Origin: Flammula alnicola
Lineage: Eukaryota; Basidiomycota; Agaricomycetes; Agaricales; Strophariaceae
Assembly: GCA_015499995.1 (NCBI GenBank)
Contig: JADNRV010000103.1
Location: 124,001 to 188,000, forward strand
Reading direction: 5' to 3'
Length of the DNA: 64,000 bases
Part shown: positions 45,086-56,594 of the stretch, one piece after another
Position numbering within the stretch: position 1 is the first letter of the stretch
How the letters are laid out: the number at the start of each line of letters is the position of its first letter
Notes under the pieces: generated by a model
Told to the model about the DNA's origin: nothing
Databases searched by the model: none
The model's input: the letters and a program-made list of their open reading frames with translations, nothing else
Made by a program: the position numbers and the translations under genes

Positions 45086-47785
45086 TCACGTCATGAAGAC
45101 ATATCGAGGGTCATTATCCCAGATCTCTCCTTCCACCTGAGCCTCGAGCCTCTCCTTCTCATCTTTCGACAAAGCAGACATTCTCTGCTGGTTTCTTTTG
45201 TTCAGAAGAGAGAGTCGCGTACGCAAGGTAAACGCAACCAGGAACGAGACGAAAAGGCATCTGAGGGCCGAGAGGTCAGTTCCGTGTTATTACGAATGAC
45301 TATAGTGGACATACCCGGCAGAAATGGCATGGCCTTTCCGGAACTGGTCTTCCGGATCGAAATAGATCTGAGGAGACGCACTTCACGCAAATAATAAATG
45401 GATTAGTTACAATTTAGTCGAGTAAAAGGCTCAGGTACTTACATTGAAACGCAGTTAGATATCGAAACGATGAAGGCGGTCCCTACACCTCGTTTGGATG
45501 TCGGCGAGAACGCGTTAGCCGCCCAGCTCCTATACCAAACAGAAGTTCGTTAGAAAATGCCAGCACGTTCATACGAAGCTGGCTTACATCACCAGAGGAA
45601 ACAAGCTGTAGTTTCCGCCAACGACCAAGAACAGCGCGAAATAAGCTGCCCCAACGCTCTTCTGGACGGACGTGGCCAGGATGATATACCCAATGAAGGA
45701 GATGGCGCAAGATGCCATGATATGCCAGCCTCTATCTCGAGTTCGGTCGCTATGCCATGCTTGTAGGAAGACCATAAACCAGCCGACCAAATAAGGAGCT
45801 ACTGTCATTCCTTGTGCGTTAATGGAGGAGAAGCCGAGATTCTTGATCAACTAAAAAGATCGATAATTATGTCAGATATGCCATAACGAACTGCAAAAAC
45901 CTATGACTCACTGTAGGCAGAAAGTACGAGATAGTTGCCACACCAACGTTGACTATGGTACACTTTAAGTCAACACTGGAGAGCATAGGTAATGAGATGA
46001 CACTGACAGCTGGCGTATATCAACATGAAGAGCCACGAATTAATATCTGAAATGATAGCTTTGAAACCGGCCCATCCCGTCATTCCTCCGTGTGATTGGG
46101 GTTTGTGATCGCGGTTCAGACGTGCTTGAGCAATTGCCCTTTCTCTCGGGCTCAGGAACGTCGCAGAAAAGGGGAACGAAGGGAGGAAGAAGAGGATCAT
46201 GACGGCCATTATGAGAGTCGGGATGGCTTCGATCTGGATTGAGAATGAGCACATGAGTTTCAACGGAAAGTCAACCACGAACGAGAAAAAGGAACTGCCA
46301 CCTATTACGTTCGAACCGGTCAATTGTGAATATCGAGCTAAGGGTAGATTGCAAGCTTACCCTTGGATCAACGATGTATGAGCGCGAACTAACCCGAAAG
46401 CAACAAGACCCTAAATGATGCGCCATATGAGTCTTCATTCGCAATCATGTTTTGACGAAACAAACCCCAATTGCTCCAGGTAAAGTTCCAGTCATACATA
46501 GACTAAGTAAGGCATTAGGCAGGGCCTAACTGGTGCAATAATTAACGTACCTGATTCGCAGGGCGAGTTCGTGTCTGCCCGAAGATATCTCAATGCGTTT
46601 GACCTCGAGTAAAAAGATAGGGCAGAACATACCGTTTGTACCAAAATGATAAGTAGTAAATCATTCCTGCATAATAGCCTGCCTCTCCGATTCCCATCAA
46701 AACTCTTGACGAGAAAAATCAATATCTAAAAACCGTAATGGAGGACATGAACGAACCTCAGAGCTAGTAGACCCCCATATCCTTTCGCATATACAACAGA
46801 CAGCGATGCCAAACCCCAGAATGTGAGTGAGAGGAAAAAGCTGTGATCACGAAATTGAGTCGCGTGTCGTGTTATGACGATGAGAAATACTGACAAACGA
46901 TTGGCTCCAATATGACGTTGAAGAACTGATTAATGGATTATTAGACTCGTTTATTGAGAAGTCAGGAAAATTTACCATTCGCAGGCATTTCTAGGAGACC
47001 TACGTACGTCATGTCAACATTGTCTGTCAGATGAAGAGGGAAATAATGCTCACAATATCCGACGTAGAAGATACTCAAAGCAAGAGTCCATTTATTGTTG
47101 TTCGTAATTCCCTGAGCAATCTTGAGCATTTGAGAGACATTGAAAGGGATGTAAATTCACGAAATTCTCGTTAAAAGCCGGAATGACGTGTGCATTTCCG
47201 CTAGAAATAATGAGTATTGAGCCTATTCGAAAGTACTGGAAGACGAACATGTTCGTTCGATCTTCATGTGTAGAGAACAGCATCAACGAATCTGATATTG
47301 GAACATTTGCGTAGATCTAACTCACCAAATTGGTTGACTTTTATCGACCAAGTATTGGAATGAGCGACTGGTGTTCTTAATTAAGACGCAGCAACTTACA
47401 GACATAACTGAATGAGAGATTTAAATGTTAGATAGTTCTTAGGCATAACTATGGCACGCACCTGCAGATGACCAGAGGAAGGACCGTATTGTCAATCTTC
47501 TTCTTAACAGCTCGCTAAAAAGACAAATTAACAAGCATATCAGCATTAGTTACAATAAGATCACGCTACCTCATCCTCTGCAGTAAATTCAACATCTTCA
47601 GCATCTCGATGCACCGCGTCGGCGTACGCAGGATCCAGGGACGAGAAAAAGTGCTTCCTTTTCGGCTTGGGACCAAGCTCTGACTGGTATGCAGTCCCTT
47701 CTTTGTTTATGTGCTCCGAGATGTCAACGCTCTTCTCCACCTCCTTCATGGAGGGATCGGCCTGGGACCCTTCCAATGATGCCAT
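45086..47785 (-). CDS. MFS transporter, anion:cation symporter type (allantoate permease-like)
   Basis: About a dozen exons, first 47785-47570, ending MT and TGA at 45086. The N-terminus is a charged 72-residue cytosolic segment. Seen transmembrane-region motifs include LVDKSQPICGNAHV, TLALSIFYVGY, FFLSLTFWGLASLSVVYA, LALRVLMGIGEAGYYAGM, GLVAFGLVRA, WQFLFL, IEAIPTLIMAVMILFFLP, SPRERAIAQARLNRD (central loop), VGVATISYFLPT, FMVFLQAWHSDRTRDRG and YFALFLVVGGNYSLFPLV. RVLMGIGEAGYYAG is typical of the fungal allantoate/nicotinate/vitamin group (Dal5/Tna1-like). It acts in the plasma membrane, probably importing a small organic anion. Some internal exon borders are inferred from hydrophobic continuity. 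Confidence 0.88.
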
Positions 47786-49050
47786 GGATGTCGTTGAATG
47801 AAAGAGCAGAAGCGGCCTTTAGTTTCTGGCTTAGGGGCCCCTCTCTTATGTACTTCTCCATCATAGATTGGAGAAGCGAAGGATATAACAGTCGGTGTCG
47901 GTCATGAGGTGGTTCCTCATGGAGGTGGTTCCGATTATTTTTAGACAGTGTAGGATTGGCACAGGCCGACGAGGGTAGTGGGGACCATGTGATCAGAAAG
48001 GAAGCGCAGAGAGTGGGAATACAGACGCTGGATAGGCGTAGACGACATGGACGAGGACGTACGCGCGCCGAGACCCATAGGTTTGGATGCTCATGGGTCT
48101 GCTAGGAATTGATGATGTTCGCAAGCGAGGATCGTAGTAGTATCCGCACAAAATATGTTGATGGTCTGACAAAGGTCGTAGACGTGGTTCTGAATTGGAG
48201 CCCAACTCCTCTTATATAATTGGTTAACATGTGGCGATTGTGATGGTAGGGGTAAAACTTGAATTTGTTTCTGGATCCGTTGTCATCGCGCACTCGCAGG
48301 TTTGCGGTATGTGGAATGACGTCTTAATTTGAGCAAAACGCTGGTGACCGTGAAATCTGGTCATTCGCATGGGGAAAAGGAGGGTCACGAGAAACATCTA
48401 AAAGCGCTAGATGTGCAGCCTCTTTTCCAATAATGAAATACGAAGCGAGCACTGGAGGAAGGAGGAATGGATGAAATGGTGTGAAACGTGGAAAATCTTT
48501 CAGTGCTTGAGCAACTGAACGTTTCGTGACCGTAAGTACTCGTCGGAGTTCAAATGCAGCTTGTTACAAACCATTATACGTTCCGCGAAAGCTGTTGCGA
48601 ACGAGGATGTGGACTTTTTTGCGGCCATCCCAACCTGCCTGCAGTCACGGTACTGCCCTAATCCACCAGGGACGGCAGGTACTCGCTGTTGACGTTCGTC
48701 CTGATTCGGGTATTTACATCTATTATCAGTAGATTTTCTATCTTCGTCAATCGTCATTGATCCTTTTCGCCCTCTATTCTCTACCACCATGTCGTAGCAC
48801 CCTTAATCGATAGCTTGTCGCCTCAGATTCGAACACTCGCCACTAATTTGGTACGATAATGTCCAGCCTATGTGAACTGAAGCCTCAGTCAATTGTAAGG
48901 AACTTGATCGTAAAACATTTCCTATTTGGTCTGACCTGACGCAAAAAAAAGCAACCGGTTTCTTTATGACTGCAACCGCAACTCCTAATATTCAGGCTCG
49001 GCAGAGCCCCACCGTGGATTCAGACGCTTTCCCTGCCGGATCTCGAGCTA
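47786..49050. other. Upstream region of the transporter; no gene seen
   Basis: Contains an 8 bp doubled GGTGGTTCC (47910-47930) and short frames only. Confidence 0.5.
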
Positions 49051-49669
49051 CAGTCGAACCTCTCATAACCCATGCCTGAGATAACCCATAACCCCTTATA
49101 TCCCATAGATTTTTTGGTCCACCAAGTCGGTGGGCGGGGATTTTCAACCCGACACGGCGCAAAGTATCCTCCGAAGGCGTTCCCATAACCCATAAGTCCG
49201 CGATAACCCATAATCCATACCCCTCCCCGACCAAAACCCATAGGTTTTGGTACTATATCGGGCCTATAAGCGTAGCTTTACGGTTGAATAATCATTTTGC
49301 CAGGTATCCATCACAAATGATACGCCACAGCAGCCACTTAACAGCTCAAAACTGACCTTTTTGACCTAATTCCACCCAGAAAGCACCACCCCAATAATTT
49401 TCTCACGACTCTGATGGTGTCAAACCTCCTCCCGGCCCACCGTCATAAGGCCATCAAGGCGTAGATGATGAATGATCTCCTTTCAAGCATGTTAGAGGCA
49501 CTCGTGAATGACAACCGCCATATTTTAGCAGAAATCCGACCGTCAGTGGCCGTAAATTTTTTGATATTTTTCGAATCTATTTTTAGCTTCCCTCTCGCAG
49601 CCCATAACCTCTGATAACCCATACTCTGGGCCGTCCACCGAGAAGTATGGGTTATGAGGGGTTCGACTG
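49051..49669. mobile_element. Non-autonomous Tc1/mariner (pogo/Fot1-like) MITE
   Basis: Terminal inverted repeats CAGTCGAACC(T/C)CTCATAACCCA differ by one base and are flanked by TA on both sides (49049-49050 and 49670-49671), the standard Tc1/mariner target duplication. The interior is rich in CCCATAACCCATAA-type motifs and has no transposase frame. Confidence 0.85.
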
Positions 49670-49739
49670 TAGTCTGCGACTCAGACAGAATAACCTCAAT
49701 CGAAATATGTAAATAAACCATTCCTGCCATTCACCAAAT

Positions 49740-50330
49740 CCCAAGTCTATCTCGTTCGCCCGGATCCAGCGAAACACGATCTTCCTCGAGTTATTTTCAA
49801 GGTATCCGATCCTCGCTATCTCACCAAGCGTATCCCGCGTATCCCCTCTATCCCAGCTCGGTCCTGGTCGCTTACTATGGAAACTGTCGCTGCGCAGCGC
49901 CGTCAGGAGGTCGCGGATGGAAAGCGCGTCGATGTTTTCCCGAATCTGTGCACTCGGAGAACGTTGACGAGATTTGGAAGAAAGAATACTACCGTTTAAT
50001 GGGGTGCTGGGAAGCTACGATTGGCGCACTCGCTGCTCGAGCACTTGAAGTCCCTACAAGGCAGGCTCGTCCCCAAGTTCTACTCGAGTGTGCCTCAGGG
50101 AATCTCATTCCCCCCCAAAGAATACGCACAGCATCGAACCTCGCGTAGTCCTCGTGGCATACATCGATGAGATATCATTATCTGAGTTTGATCCTCAGAC
50201 ACTCAACATTTCTCCCGCCATCTTTCGTCCTCTCTTCGATGCAGTAACGAACTTTGGAGGCAAGCCTCAGGCCTCAACCCTCGCCTCTCGGCCGCCTCAG
50301 CCTGTAATCATATACAGTATCAACTTTACA
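49740..50330 (+). pseudogene. Decayed protein-kinase/APH-like fragment
   Basis: Readings in shifting frames give DLPRVIFKVSDPRYL, EIWKKEYYRLMGCWEATIGA, GRLVPKFYSSVPQGISFPP and VVLVAYIDEISLSEFDP, which together resemble the N-lobe and hinge of the aminoglycoside-phosphotransferase-like kinase family common in basidiomycetes. Frame changes near 49925, 50055 and 50120 and loss of the catalytic HND and DFG parts indicate a relic. Identification is tentative. Confidence 0.35.
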
Positions 50331-50638
50331 TGCATTCTCTCTCGAAGTCGGTGGTGCATAAATTGATCGCTCGAATGGTAAAAATCAGCTATTTAACGAC
50401 TTAGTATACTGCTTTGAGGACGGACTCAGTCCAAAATATCTTTGCTGCGGGCCTCAGCACTCAGTTATGAATTTACGCATATCACATCTTCTGACCCCAC
50501 TGAAAGCGATAGATTAGGTCAAGCTGCATGGCCATGCCACTTGTCCCCGAATCAATACGAGCTTTGATGTTTAAGCATTACATGCATATGTCGGTAGTCC
50601 GACAAAGCGTAGATATGGTCTTGGAGTGCTACGTCATG

Positions 50639-51898
50639 TTATGATATCAAAATTCCCTGCGAAGTATCGTCCAAAAGCACCAGTCGAGCATTCTTGAGCA
50701 ACCTGATCTTCTGCGGTTGCATACCCTCAGCAGAAACACGGAATGTCCATAGGTCCAACGCATATCGCAAATGCAGCCAGCTCCGTAAATCGTGGTAAAT
50801 TTTGATATAATCCAGCATCACCAAGGAAGTCGAGAGCGTGTCATATGCCGCAAGAACAGCGGTAGAGCTTGAATCTGCATTCGTTGTCGTCGCGCGTTTG
50901 CCGTTTTTCGATCCATGAAATGAGATTCCCAAGGGCCCCAAGGAGGCGGCCTCGCGCAGTTCAAGGATAAAGTCCCAAAACTTGAGCAAAGACGCTGGTG
51001 TCCACGAGATCTGGTCGTTCACGTCAGACTCTGGAGGGAAGGGAAGGTCATGAGAACCATCAGAAAAGGCTCCGGAAGTGCAACCTTCCCAAGGGAGTAT
51101 GCCACGGACCGGGATCAACCAGGCCACACGAGCATCATCAGGCAGGGATAGCGTTGTGTATGGAGATATGAAGACCGGTTTAGTATTATTGAATGGTCTA
51201 CCCCTAAGCACAAGCTCAGAGGGAAAGAACGGGGAAGGATGAATGTGCGGCTGGAAAAAAGAAAGATTTTATTTAGCGCAGCACATCATAAATCCCAAGC
51301 AATAAGAAATGCACCTGGGGTATGACACGATATATTGATCCAGTGTTCAGTTTCCTCCTCTTTAATTCTGGTTCGATGGATAGATTCGGGTCATTCTCGC
51401 GCTTACTCGGCGCCTCTGAATCTGTGAGAGAGATTGCATCCTTTGCTTCGAGCAAATGAGTGAGGTCGGTCCCTGAGAAGTCCTCCAAATCGTGCATTGC
51501 AAATATCTCATCTTCGGTAATTGGGCCACCCCATTCCTTCACGGCTCTGGTGTCTTCGTCTTGGAATAATACACTTGGCGGTAGTTGTGCGAACGTGTAG
51601 GCATTTGCTGCATGGCAAGTCAGAAAAACAGGTACGCGTCTTATCGAACGAAAATGAACGACATACAGCAGCTCGTGCCGATTAGTGGGAAGGTGATTTT
51701 GCCAGACTTCCATCCTACGTTTCCAGACACAGCAATTTTCACCAGCTGATATGCGTGGTTTAGGACAGACGTTTGGGATGCCCGAGGCACAGTTGTCGGT
51801 TTCTGGTAATCATGCACAGTGATGTTGAGGCCATCGAATGGATAAGCTTCTGGTTCGGTTTGCCTTCGTATGAGAGAGGTCATGTAACCGAGGCACAA
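50639..51898 (-). CDS. Fungal protein of unknown function
   Basis: Three exons (51898-51667, 51607-51315, 51250-50639) join in phase to 378 codons. I recognise no domain. Seen: NITVHDYQKPTTVPR, WKSGKITFPLIGTSCSNAYT, an acidic stretch ITEDEIFAMHDLEDFSG, a basic ELKRRKLN that could be a nuclear signal, and a C-terminal part with SPYTTLSLPDDARVAWLIPV and SLVMLDYIKIYHDLRSWLH. The in-frame sequence continues upstream of the chosen ATG to about 51928, so another 5' exon may exist. All phases close, so it is probably a real gene. Confidence 0.6.
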
Positions 51899-52371
51899 AT
51901 CATAAAGCCGGGAAACGTCAAAGGGAACGTTGAACAGATGCTTTCAAGTTGGTGTTCGTGTTGGTCTTGCACATTGTTCGGCACACCCCAGATGTGCCGT
52001 TAGCCGAACTTACACGGCATGGGAAATGCCGGGTTTTGAATTTCCCCTTCAAACTTCCCGAAATGCCTCCTTAACCCGCCTTGTAACGTTAAACCTGCGC
52101 TTCGAGCTTGAACTGTCACAGTATACAAATCGCTCACTCATTTCAAAGTAAGATCCTTTTAACTCAACAGAGAATTCAAAACTGTGTCGGCTCGAAGCCG
52201 CCAAGATGAGCGTACCACATCACTAGATATAGAACTGATAAAGGCTAAAGCATGTTTGAATGAAAGGTCAGTTTCACCGTACAATTCTCCCAATTCGTAC
52301 CCAATCGTTCCAAAACTTGAACGATAACAATCAATTCGCCTAACTACAAATCTAGAGCGCATCCTTTCTCA
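51899..52371. other. Divergent intergenic region
   Basis: Between the unknown gene (minus) and the DUF4214 gene (plus). May contain an unrecognised first exon of the former. Confidence 0.4.
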
Positions 52372-52967
52372 ATGGCCTTATCGACGAGAAATAACCTCGA
52401 CCTCACTCCTCAAATCACTATCAACTGCCACACAGGTACCGACCTTTGCTGCTCAAAAGTATCATCGCGCTGACTGCTTACTTTACGTCTCCGATTCGGT
52501 GAACAGTGATCATCGAACGGCCACCAGCAGCTGCAGATCACCCAAATGCCATCTATCGAAGCCCGCCTGCGCCAGCCAAAGGGGTGTGGGTTCGTTCTGG
52601 CGGCATTCTAGCCTTCGTGAAAACGCTGTATTGGAACATCCTAGACCGGGATGCCGAAAGTCAAGCGGTGGTCGATGGTTGGACCAAGCATACATACACC
52701 AATGGCCTTGCGCAGACCTTGGGCGGTTTTTTCACGTCTCCAGAATATACAGGCCGAGGGTTGCCGACGGAAGTTACTGTGGATAAGTTCTATTTGGCGG
52801 TTCTAGGTCGGCATGCTGAGGCGGCGGGAAGAGCATATTGGACTGAAAAGATCAGCAATGGGATGTCGCTTTTGCAGGTGGCAGAGGGGTTCGTTGGTAG
52901 TGCGGAATATCGAGGAAAGGTGCAGGCAGGGACGGCCCCTGATCCAGTCCGTTGGCCTACCAACTGA
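52372..52967 (+). CDS. DUF4214-like repeat protein
   Basis: Two exons (52372-52435 and 52507-52967) close in phase to 174 codons. Residues about 50-165 hold two consecutive copies of a helical unit: FVKTLYWNILDRDAES with GFFTSPEYTGRGLP, then FYLAVLGRHAEAAGRAYWTE with GFVGSAEYRGKV. This is the DUF4214 pattern (lYxxvLgRxpdaaGxxyW ... GFxxSxEy), best known from bacterial surface and S-layer-type proteins. Presence in a fungus, with one intron, suggests an old acquisition from bacteria, but this is inference. No signal peptide is visible. Function unknown. Confidence 0.75.
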
Positions 52968-53930
52968 GGGGTACATTTTATGTTATTCTTGCATACGCCG
53001 TGTCTCCGAGCAAATGTACACCTTTCTTTCGCCTTTCCATTCAAGTTTCTGCTCTCGATGTGACTATGCTTGTCTTTTTCTTTATCGCCTACGCCTCAGA
53101 CAATCTCTATCAGAAAGGATATTGGATACCATGTTGAGATCCTCGCACATGTCATGGTACTCGACTCACGACACGTCAGGTCGAGGCAAAAACGCCAAAA
53201 GAAATAACAATCCGCCTCGTGTACTATTGCGCGTCCTTCCCACTTAAAAACCTCGGTCGAGCACTGCCAGTGCATTATAATCTTGATCATGGAATCTTAC
53301 CTCCTCTGCAATGGGTAGACCTTCATATCACCAGTCTTAGACTTGTTGGTCCCATCCCATTCATAGTCGTCGACGCACCGCCGAAAGACGAGCCTGAGCA
53401 AACAAACGACCACAGGGACATGTTATAAAGGAGAATTTTGCATAGGACCGGTGAGCACGAAGCTCGAGTAAATAGTCCTGCGCATTCAAGCACTAGTAGC
53501 ACGCTAAGAAATGATATACGCGAGTCTACTAACTATCCCTCCCATCCGAATGTACGCGGCGTACAGCATACTCGACGGACTGATGAAATGGGACGACTGC
53601 AGAAACGGATTCTTCCTTTCTCCGCGACTTCGAGAATTAACGCTGGCGATTTCGATAGACCTCTCCGACTATGATCGAGCATTGCCGGCAGGTTACCTCT
53701 GGAGAACCATATTTGAAGAAATCTAATATTATGAGTTCATTCTAGTGCCCTGATCACGAAGAGGGATCATCCTGACATTCTGCACCTTAAAAAGCTCGCA
53801 GACGGAGGTTTGATCTTCGATTGCCAACAAGGAACAATGCATCTGGAAGATCCCACCGCCCAACTTCGTCGGTCTTTTGTGCGAGTAGATCAGCCTCATA
53901 TATGTGACATTCTTTACATCTGTATTGTAT
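52968..53930. other. Intergenic, no firm gene
   Basis: One plus-strand frame (53511-53726) contains FFLSPRLRELTL, reminiscent of leucine-rich-repeat sequence of F-box proteins, but no complete gene could be built. Confidence 0.35.
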
Positions 53931-55256
53931 TTATTCATAAAGATTGCATGCCATAAATTCCATCAACTTTCTCCCAATGTTTTTATGCACGCCCAAAGAA
54001 GGATGCACCCCATCAACTGTATCCTCTATCGTCAGACCTTCAACCAAATTACACAACTTGCCAGTGATCTGCACCCCGTCAAACCCGGCCTCGAGAAGGG
54101 GAATAAATGAAGGCATCGCGATATTTAATTCACGGTTGTCAGTGTCTGCATCAGGAAACGGAGGCTTGTTCTTGTTCAGCTACGTCGTGCCAACGAAGTC
54201 ATTCAAATAGCAACCACTTACTACCAACCAGACCTGCCGAATGGAATTATTGGAAGACTTTATCAGTTTGTCCATGAATTCAGATAGCGCGGCTCCAAAT
54301 CGTTCTTTAGAGATGTCGAATGCTTGATCGTTTGTGCCTTTACGGTGTTCATTCAGTGATGTGTATATTGGTCTGCAATCATACTCCATACCGAGCTCAA
54401 TGAGAACTACTGTTGGGGATAAAAGCGGGGAAAATATCTCCTTGCTCCAGGGAGATGTCTAAAATGTCATTAATAGTTGAGCTGGATGGGAAGCAAAATA
54501 AAACACAAGTTAACCTACCCAGAAGAACGCGTCCGCCATTCCGGTAGGGAAACCCTTGACTTTCTCTTGTTCTGTTGGCGGCACCAAATTCATTCCCGGA
54601 TAGCCAATGAATTCAAGATCGACCTTTTTCGGCATTTCACCCTTGAGAAGCAGTCGTTGCGCGACGAACGGAAAGGCATCCAAAACTCCAAATGGTACAG
54701 GTTCTCCACCTTGCTCGGGGGAAATAGCCATGCCACATGAAATAGAGTCGCCAATAACAAGGATCTGGGGCGTAGCGCTGGTCCTGAAGGGTGACGGCTC
54801 AATTGAGGCCTTCTGTTCCCCCCAATAATAAGATGAAAGTTGTCAATGAAAAGCAATGCAGAGACTCACGTCATCAACGACAAGCGCCTCCAGTTCAAAT
54901 TTAGACGCCCAATCAATCACTGCGAGGCGCACGAAAGTGTTCTCTTGGTTTGCTTGTCCATCGAAAATTACAACCTCCGAGCCTGGCTCAGGGTCAAAGG
55001 TTTTCCAACTCGATGACTCTCTGAGAGCCGCTTCTTCCGTTGGACCGGTGATTATAGCAAGCATCGGCGTCCCACCGTTGTCTTTGTCCATCCGTAAAGT
55101 TTCTCCGCCAATGGAGAGGCCAAGCTTCGACCCCGTAAACATGAAAGATAGCGATGCGCTGGCCCATGTCGCCGTTAGAGATCCCTCGGAGCTGGCTGTC
55201 CACCTTCCAGACCTTCCTGAGCGAGGGATGCAGTCTGCGGCCTCGAGACGAACCAT
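53931..55256 (-). CDS. SGNH-hydrolase-type carbohydrate esterase (CE2-like)
   Basis: Four exons (55256-54870, 54812-54519, 54458-54222, 54179-53931) close in phase to 388 codons. Residues 1-130 look like a beta-sandwich (WASASLSFMFTGSKLGLSIG), and the hydrolase domain follows: QILVIGDSISCG (G150-D151-S152 nucleophile block), VLIELGMEYD in the block III position and DGVHPSLGVH (D362, H365). The two-domain order matches acetylxylan-esterase-like CE2/endoglucanase-E enzymes that deacetylate plant polysaccharides. No signal peptide is visible at the chosen ATG, so a missed 5' exon or an intracellular role is possible. The third intron is only 42 nt. Confidence 0.82.
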
Positions 55257-56594
55257 GAAATCGACAAGAACGGTGGCAGAGCAATTCAGACTTGACAGAA
55301 GAGGTGCAAATGATTTCCTTTGACATAAGTATTTTTAAACCGGAACCGATATGACTTCAAGTTGGGATCACGAGGAGGTTGGAACTTAGTGCCGCACCGT
55401 GCGTCCGTTTTATTGTCTCTCGGATAGATTGATATCAGGTGCTGGGTTTCCCCGAACAGAATAATAACTCGACCTTGTCTGGTCACCTCCGCATTCGGCT
55501 CAGTAGACCCCGCGCCTGGCGCTCCTCTGGCAGCCTGGTTAAAATGTCCGCCACTTCTCGCCACTTCGGTGAGAAGGACATCGATGATCATGAACCCAGC
55601 TTTCATCTCAGCGTGTGCCAATATCCGGAAGGACCTGTGGCAGTAGGCTCCTTTGAAGCTGGCAGGCCCAATAACAGATTGACGTCAGTCTATTTCTGCC
55701 TCCAATGAGTGCGATAGGCTTGTCGACTGGGAGAACATAGCCCTGCTTGGAGTGAATTGCGAAGCTAGTTTGAAAGTTCTCCTCAGGTGGTTGCTAGTAA
55801 CTTGCTACCAACGTGTTATGTGGGGGAGAAAACAAGTGGCTTGTTATTTTTAGTTCAAGCACACCTGATAAGATGATCTAATCTGTTACATAATCCCTTT
55901 GGTCCGATCCCGATAGAGTCCTCGACGTCTACATCCTTTCCCCTTCCCCCCCCCAAAAAAAAATGAACTCTTTATGACTGCACAGCCAGCCATGCTACGC
56001 TTTATTCTTTCCAGAATAAAAATGAGGGTACCGATGAATGCAACACGCAACCGGTCCGAACACTCTTCACGTTCTTCGGATCTCCCAATCGAAGCACAGT
56101 GTACGGGGTGCCGTGGTTGAGATAAAGACAAGTTTATAGACCGAAGATTCCCAAGGCTAATCGTGGAGTATCGGCGGGGAAAGACAGGAAATGTGTCTCG
56201 CCTACGGGTCGGTGGGTGGTCATCAAGAAACGTGTCTATCTTGATCACTCACCTCTATCTGACATAGGTCCTTTGGCATTCCGTAGAATGTATCAGGAGG
56301 CTATTCCGTAACTTGTCGAGCTTGAAATACCCCAAAGAAGAAAAAAACCGTCCGCTGCGGTACTTTGGCTAGCGAACACGTGTGTGCGAGCAGCCAATCA
56401 GAATGGAGTTATGTTGTCGTGTGCCGAGAACTGTATAATCTTGCACGTTTCTTGGGCACACGAGCACTTGATAGCGAGCCGACCCATGCCAGGAGCACCG
56501 TTACCCTCAAGACCTTCAAGAGGTTCATCTCTTCCTTGACCCGTATCTGCCCCCTTCTCCCCACCCCCTTCTCCTAGTTGCACACCTAAAACCC
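55257..56594. other. Divergent region between the esterase and bHLH genes
   Basis: 1.3 kb with a C/A homopolymer run at 55943-55962 and a CT-rich stretch just before the bHLH ATG (56540-56580). Frames are short and not convincing. Confidence 0.45.

Noticed and set aside
46310..46325. tRNA B-box-like GGTTCGAAC
   Set aside because: It lies at the acceptor end of an intron in the transporter gene, with no A box or cloverleaf around it.
49060..49260. Telomere repeat block
   Set aside because: The CCCATAA motifs are irregular, lie inside a TA-flanked TIR element and are far from any contig end.
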